A DNA stretch of 64,000 nt, taken from contig NZ_JAMRXH010000002.1 of the NCBI RefSeq assembly GCF_023740735.1, positions 124,001 to 188,000 of the forward strand, written 5' to 3'. Below, piece by piece: positions 60,869 to 64,000 of this stretch. Below the pieces are notes generated by a model that had not been told where the DNA came from, ran no database searches, and saw only the letters and a program-made list of their open reading frames with translations. A program made the position numbers and the translations under genes. The stretch's first letter is position 1, and every line of letters starts with the position of its first letter. This DNA is from Nocardia sp. CDC159. Its GTDB lineage: Bacteria > Actinomycetota > Actinomycetes > Mycobacteriales > Mycobacteriaceae.

Positions 60869-61407
60869 CACAGGCAGGACTCGGTCTGATCGACCGATAC
60901 ACCGATATGCGCGTTCGGCGCTGGGAGGCGCTGGGCCGCCGCACCGCGGGAATGCTCCCGGGCTGGCGCACGCGCGGGCGGCGGCGCGCGCTGGTCGTGG
61001 CGGTCGCCGCGGCCATCGCGGCGTTCTTCGTCACCGGGCTGCTCTGTGCCTTCGATCTGCGGTGGGCGCCATACATCCTGCTCCCCGCGATGGTGATCTT
61101 TCTCCCCGCCTGGAGCATGCTTCGCATCGCCTGCGAACGACACGACAGCGCACCGGCTCAAGCCCTCGATGAACTGGAGATCGCCCAACGCAATGCCGCG
61201 CGCTCGATCGGCCTGGCCGTCACCCAGTCCCTGACCATCCTGCCGGTGTTCTATCTGATCATGGTCGGCTCGTTCCTGCCGGAGGCCGACGCTTTTCGCA
61301 CCGCGTACGCCGGGGGCGCGATGGCCTTGGCGGCGCTGCTGGCGGGTGGTTGCGCCCCCGGCATGATCCTCGGCTGGACCCGCCCCGACCCGGACCCCGA
61401 ACCCTGA
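60865..61407 (+). CDS. four-helix membrane protein regulated by XRE partner
   Basis: 180 aa with four predicted helices: ALVVAVAAAIAAFFVTGLLC, WAPYILLPAMVIFLPAW, SLTILPVFYLIMVGSF and AGGAMALAALLAGGCA. Unknown function, akin to DUF3169/YozG-linked membrane proteins of Firmicutes and Actinobacteria. Operonic with the XRE gene by ATGA overlap. An Arg-rich cytoplasmic N-terminus precedes helix 1. Confidence 0.75.
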   Translation: MTQAGLGLIDRYTDMRVRRWEALGRRTAGMLPGWRTRGRRRALVVAVAAAIAAFFVTGLLCAFDLRWAPYILLPAMVIFLPAWSMLRIACERHDSAPAQALDELEIAQRNAARSIGLAVTQSLTILPVFYLIMVGSFLPEADAFRTAYAGGAMALAALLAGGCAPGMILGWTRPDPDPEP

Positions 61408-61416
61408 TCCCCTCGG

Positions 61417-61488
61417 CCGCACCCTTTCCCGCACCTCGCACCCCCTGTGGCCTGCCGCAACGGGTGCGAGCGGCGAGAAGGGGTGCGG
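61417..61488. terminator. 72-bp imperfect hairpin between convergent genes
   Basis: Two 27-nt arms (61417-61443 and 61462-61488) match in reverse complement at all but five positions, outer ends CCGCACCC/GGGTGCGG. The loop is about 18 nt. It spans the whole gap between the membrane-protein and AccD3-like stops, so a bidirectional terminator or mRNA-stabilising hairpin is likely. Confidence 0.7.
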
Positions 61489-63129
61489 CTAGTTCGGCAG
61501 GCGGCGGTAGCGGGCCTGGCGGAGGGCGCGGAGGCGGGGGACGGGGGTGGTACGGAGGGTGGCCAGTTCGGCCGCGATGGCGGTGGTCATGCGGTGGGCG
61601 AAGTCGAGGGGTTCGTCTGCGGCGTCCGGGTTTTCGGGGACGATGCGGTCCACGATTCCGTCGGCGAGCAGATCCGGTGCGCTGATTCGTTGTGCGGCGG
61701 CCAGTTCGGGGGCGTGCGCGGTGTCGCGATGGACGATGGCGCTCGCGCCCTCGGGCGGCAGCGGGGCCAGCCAGCCGTTGGCGGCGGCGAGGACCCGGTC
61801 GGCGGGCAGCAGCGCGAGCGCTCCCCCACCGCTGCCCTGGCCGAGCAGGACCGAGATGGTCGGGGTGTCGAGCATGACGAGATCGGCCAGGCAGCGGGCG
61901 ATTTCGGGGGCCAGGCCGCGCTCCTCGGCCTCGCGCGACAGCGCCGCCCCCGCGGTATCGATGATCAGCACCAGCGGCAGCCCGAGTTCGGCCGCCAGGT
62001 GCATGCTGCGGCGGGCCTCGCGCAAAGCGGCCGGGCCCATGGTGTTCTCACCGGTCTGCCCGGCACGGTCATGGCCGAAGATCACGCAGGGCTGGCCACG
62101 CAGTCGGGCCAGGGCATGCACCACGGTGCGATCGGATTCGCCCTGCCCGGTGCCGCTCAGGGGAACTCGATCGGTGGCTCGGCGCAGCAGCGCCCGGATG
62201 CCGGGCCGGCCCGGTCGCCGGGAGGCCAGCACGGAGCGCCAGGTGGAATCCGCCGAGTTCCGTTGTGCTGCCGGGCTTTCCGGATGATCGGTCCCGCCAG
62301 ATGTTGGCACGGCGACGGCAGGGCTCGACGGCGAGGTTGCGGCACTCGGCTCGATGACGGCAGGGGCCGCCGCACGCGGCTCGACGACGGCAGGACTCGA
62401 CGACGGGGCCGCCGCATTCGGCAGGGCCGCGGCCCGGTCCGGGGGAAACGCCTGTCGCTCGGGGCCTTTCACCACGTTCAGGACCCGGTGCACGATTCGT
62501 CGGAAGACCGGCAGCGGGACCACGCCGTCGATCACCCCGCGGCGATACAGATTCTCCGCGGTCTGTACGCCGTCGGGGAAGGAGTGCCCGTAGAGCGCCT
62601 GGTAGACGCGGGGGCCGAGGAAGCCGATCAGGGCGCCGGGCTCGGCGAAGGTCATGTGCCCCAGCGATCCCCACGAGGCGAATACTCCGCCCATCGTGGG
62701 ATTGCGCAGGTATACCAGATACGGATGTCCGGCCGACCGGTGCGCGGCCACCGCGCCCGCGACCTTGACCATCTGCACGAAGGCGACCGTGCCCTCCTGC
62801 ATGCGGGTGCCGCCGGAGGCCGGGGATGCCAGTAGCGGCAGGCCCAGTTCGGTCGCGCGTTCCACCGCGGCCACGATTCGCTCGGCCGCCGCGACGCCGA
62901 TGGATCCGGCGAGAAAGCCGAATTCACAGGCGATCACGACCACCCGCCGTCCGCGCAGTCGCCCCTCGCCGGTCAGCACCGACTCGTCGGCGCCGGACCG
63001 GGCCCTGGCCGCACGCAGCTCGGCGTCGTATTCGGCCGAGGTGGCGACCACCGGTGGCGGACGATCCCAGCTCTGGAACGAGCCGGGGTCGAGCACACCG
63101 TCCAGCAGCTGCCGCGCCGAGATCGTCAC
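61489..63129 (-). CDS. accD3: AccD3-like biotin-dependent carboxyltransferase, fused beta/alpha halves
   Basis: 546 aa. N-terminal beta-like half (about 1-235): VVVIACEFGFLAGSIG, GGTRMQEGTVAF. A Pro/Ala/Ser-rich linker (about 240-300) separates the C-terminal alpha-like half: CVIFGHDRAGQ, LIIDTAGAALS and GQGSGGGALALLPADRV. These are carboxyltransferase acyl-CoA and biotin pocket signatures. It would carboxylate an acyl-CoA with a biotinylated AccA. Order and content match AccD3 (Rv0904c) near echA6 in mycobacteria, though here separated by inserted genes. Confidence 0.88.
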   Translation of the reverse strand: MTISARQLLDGVLDPGSFQSWDRPPPVVATSAEYDAELRAARARSGADESVLTGEGRLRGRRVVVIACEFGFLAGSIGVAAAERIVAAVERATELGLPLLASPASGGTRMQEGTVAFVQMVKVAGAVAAHRSAGHPYLVYLRNPTMGGVFASWGSLGHMTFAEPGALIGFLGPRVYQALYGHSFPDGVQTAENLYRRGVIDGVVPLPVFRRIVHRVLNVVKGPERQAFPPDRAAALPNAAAPSSSPAVVEPRAAAPAVIEPSAATSPSSPAVAVPTSGGTDHPESPAAQRNSADSTWRSVLASRRPGRPGIRALLRRATDRVPLSGTGQGESDRTVVHALARLRGQPCVIFGHDRAGQTGENTMGPAALREARRSMHLAAELGLPLVLIIDTAGAALSREAEERGLAPEIARCLADLVMLDTPTISVLLGQGSGGGALALLPADRVLAAANGWLAPLPPEGASAIVHRDTAHAPELAAAQRISAPDLLADGIVDRIVPENPDAADEPLDFAHRMTTAIAAELATLRTTPVPRLRALRQARYRRLPN

Positions 63130-63187
63130 CCGCGCAGCCTAACCGGCCCACACCGCAGCTCCGGAACCCGCTGCGGTGCAGACCGAT

Positions 63188-63790
63188 TCAGTAGCCCTGG
63201 ACGACCTTGCGCAGTGCGTATTCGGTCACCGAGACCAGTGCCTGCTTCACCGGCTCGCGGCGGCGAGCGTCGATCGACAGGATCGGAACATCCGCGGGCA
63301 CCGCGAGCGCCTGGCGGATGTCCTCGATCGGGTACCGGGGCGCATCGTCGAACTCGTTGATGGCCACCAGGAAGGGTAGGCTGCGCGCCTCGAAGTAGTC
63401 GACCGCGGCGAAGCTGTCCTCCAGTCTGCGGGTGTCGACCAGCACCACCGCGCCGATGGCGCCGCGGATCAGGTCGTCCCACATGAACCAGAAGCGGTAC
63501 TGGCCGGGCGTGCCGAACAGGTAGAGCACCAGGTCATCGGCGAGGCTGATCCTGCCGAAGTCCATGGCCACGGTGGTGGTGGCCTTCGACGGCACCGCCG
63601 CCAGGCTGTCGACGCCGACACTGGCATTGGTCACCAGGGCCTCGGTGCGCAGCGGAACGATTTCCGAGACTGCACCGACCAGGGTCGTCTTACCCACACC
63701 GAAGCCACCCGCGACCACGATCTTGGCCGAGGTGGGCTTGCTGGTCCGGGTGTCGACCTGGGCCGTCGAATCAAATACGCCGGAGTCCAC
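63188..63790 (-). CDS. conservon GTPase (CvnD-like)
   Basis: 200 aa Ras-like small GTPase/ATP-GTP-binding protein. P-loop GGFGVGKTT (about 28-36), switch region LFGTPGQYRFWFMWDD (DxxG replaced by GTPGQ) and INEFDD base region. In Streptomyces conservons, CvnA (sensor kinase), CvnB (roadblock), CvnC (DUF742) and CvnD (this GTPase) form an operon with G-protein-like membrane complex. It overlaps the DUF742 gene by 20 bp. Confidence 0.92.
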   Translation of the reverse strand: MDSGVFDSTAQVDTRTSKPTSAKIVVAGGFGVGKTTLVGAVSEIVPLRTEALVTNASVGVDSLAAVPSKATTTVAMDFGRISLADDLVLYLFGTPGQYRFWFMWDDLIRGAIGAVVLVDTRRLEDSFAAVDYFEARSLPFLVAINEFDDAPRYPIEDIRQALAVPADVPILSIDARRREPVKQALVSVTEYALRKVVQGY

Positions 63791-64000
63791 TGAGAACCCT
63801 TTCGATCAGCTCGCGACGTTCATCGTCGCTCGAATCGTCTTTCAATGTCGCCGAAACTCGTACATGGCCGGCCTCGATGAGGTCGGCCACGAGTACTCGC
63901 GCCACCCCGATGGGAATACCCAACCGGGCCGCCACCTCGGCGACAGACGGCGATTCTCTGCACAACTCCACGATTGACGTCTCGATGTTGGTGAGTTCGA
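63771..64000 (-). CDS. DUF742 protein (CvnC-like), truncated at the right edge
   Basis: The visible C-terminal part reads ELTNIETSIVELCRESPSVA, then EVAARLGIPIGVARVLVADL, the winged-helix core of DUF742 conservon proteins. The frame remains open to the window edge, so the N-terminus lies outside. Its stop overlaps the GTPase start. CvnA and CvnB would be expected further right. Confidence 0.9.
   Translation of the reverse strand, partial: ELTNIETSIVELCRESPSVAEVAARLGIPIGVARVLVADLIEAGHVRVSATLKDDSSDDERRELIERVLSGLRRI

Overview
The window is high-GC, densely coded actinobacterial DNA and looks like the chromosome of a mycolic-acid bacterium, most probably Nocardia or a close relative. The reasons are a PknG/GlnH/GlnX-type signalling locus, an EchA6 / metallo-beta-lactamase-fold / AccD3-type lipid locus resembling the Rv0904c-Rv0906 area of Mycobacterium tuberculosis, a fused ECF transporter resembling Rv2326c/Rv2325c, a wax-ester synthase, a mycobacterial-order LigD and a conservon GTPase. 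Several starts look leaderless: a TAnnnT box lies 6-7 nt upstream of the initiating GTG/ATG. No rRNA, tRNA, CRISPR array or intact insertion sequence was seen. Assignments come from reading translations and motifs; no database search was run.

Layout. 1-8.4 kb: a TPR protein cut by the left edge, a VanX-like D,D-dipeptidase lipoprotein, a TetR/NAD(P)-reductase pair, and a TetR/amidase/HD-domain group whose amidase and HD-protein promoters share a 28-bp element. 8.6-11.2 kb: a HypX-like protein followed by an MHYT-domain membrane sensor, with no hydrogenase genes. 11.2-14.4 kb: an NlpC/P60 cell-wall hydrolase and a ParA/ParB-like partition pair with palindromes in its promoter. 14.4-19.7 kb: TetR, an EamA exporter preceded by a candidate leaderless Pro-Pro-Pro leader peptide, repeats, an amino-acid permease and two DJ-1/PfpI-type genes.

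19.7-28.5 kb (minus strand) is the most striking region: a tightly coupled seven-gene operon read as GlnX-like membrane protein, GlnH-like lipoprotein, coiled-coil protein, PknG-like kinase, PP2C phosphatase, VWA protein and FHA protein. Kinase, phosphatase and FHA protein each carry paired N-terminal Cys4-type ribbons. It reads as a sensor-kinase-phosphatase-phosphothreonine reader relay built on the mycobacterial GlnX/GlnH/PknG core.

28.7-37.7 kb: a phosphoribosyltransferase, a P450/TetR/acyl-CoA dehydrogenase/wax-ester synthase lipid block, a pseudouridine synthase, a MarR-glycosyltransferase pair and an isoprenylcysteine-methyltransferase-like protein. 38-45 kb is an accessory stretch: a divergent kinase-like protein, a recent tandem duplication of a glyoxalase-like gene, a second P450 with its own promoter/operator, an isochorismatase-family hydrolase with an alpha/beta hydrolase, and small unknown genes. 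45-53.8 kb: a cyclic-nucleotide phosphodiesterase-like enzyme, an AraC regulator, an ECF transporter, secreted proteins including a lipase, and a Nudix hydrolase. 53.8-64 kb: LigD, an MT0933-like antitoxin, the EchA6 locus, a flavoprotein, an aldo-keto reductase, an XRE/membrane pair, a fused AccD3-like carboxyltransferase and the last two genes of a conservon.
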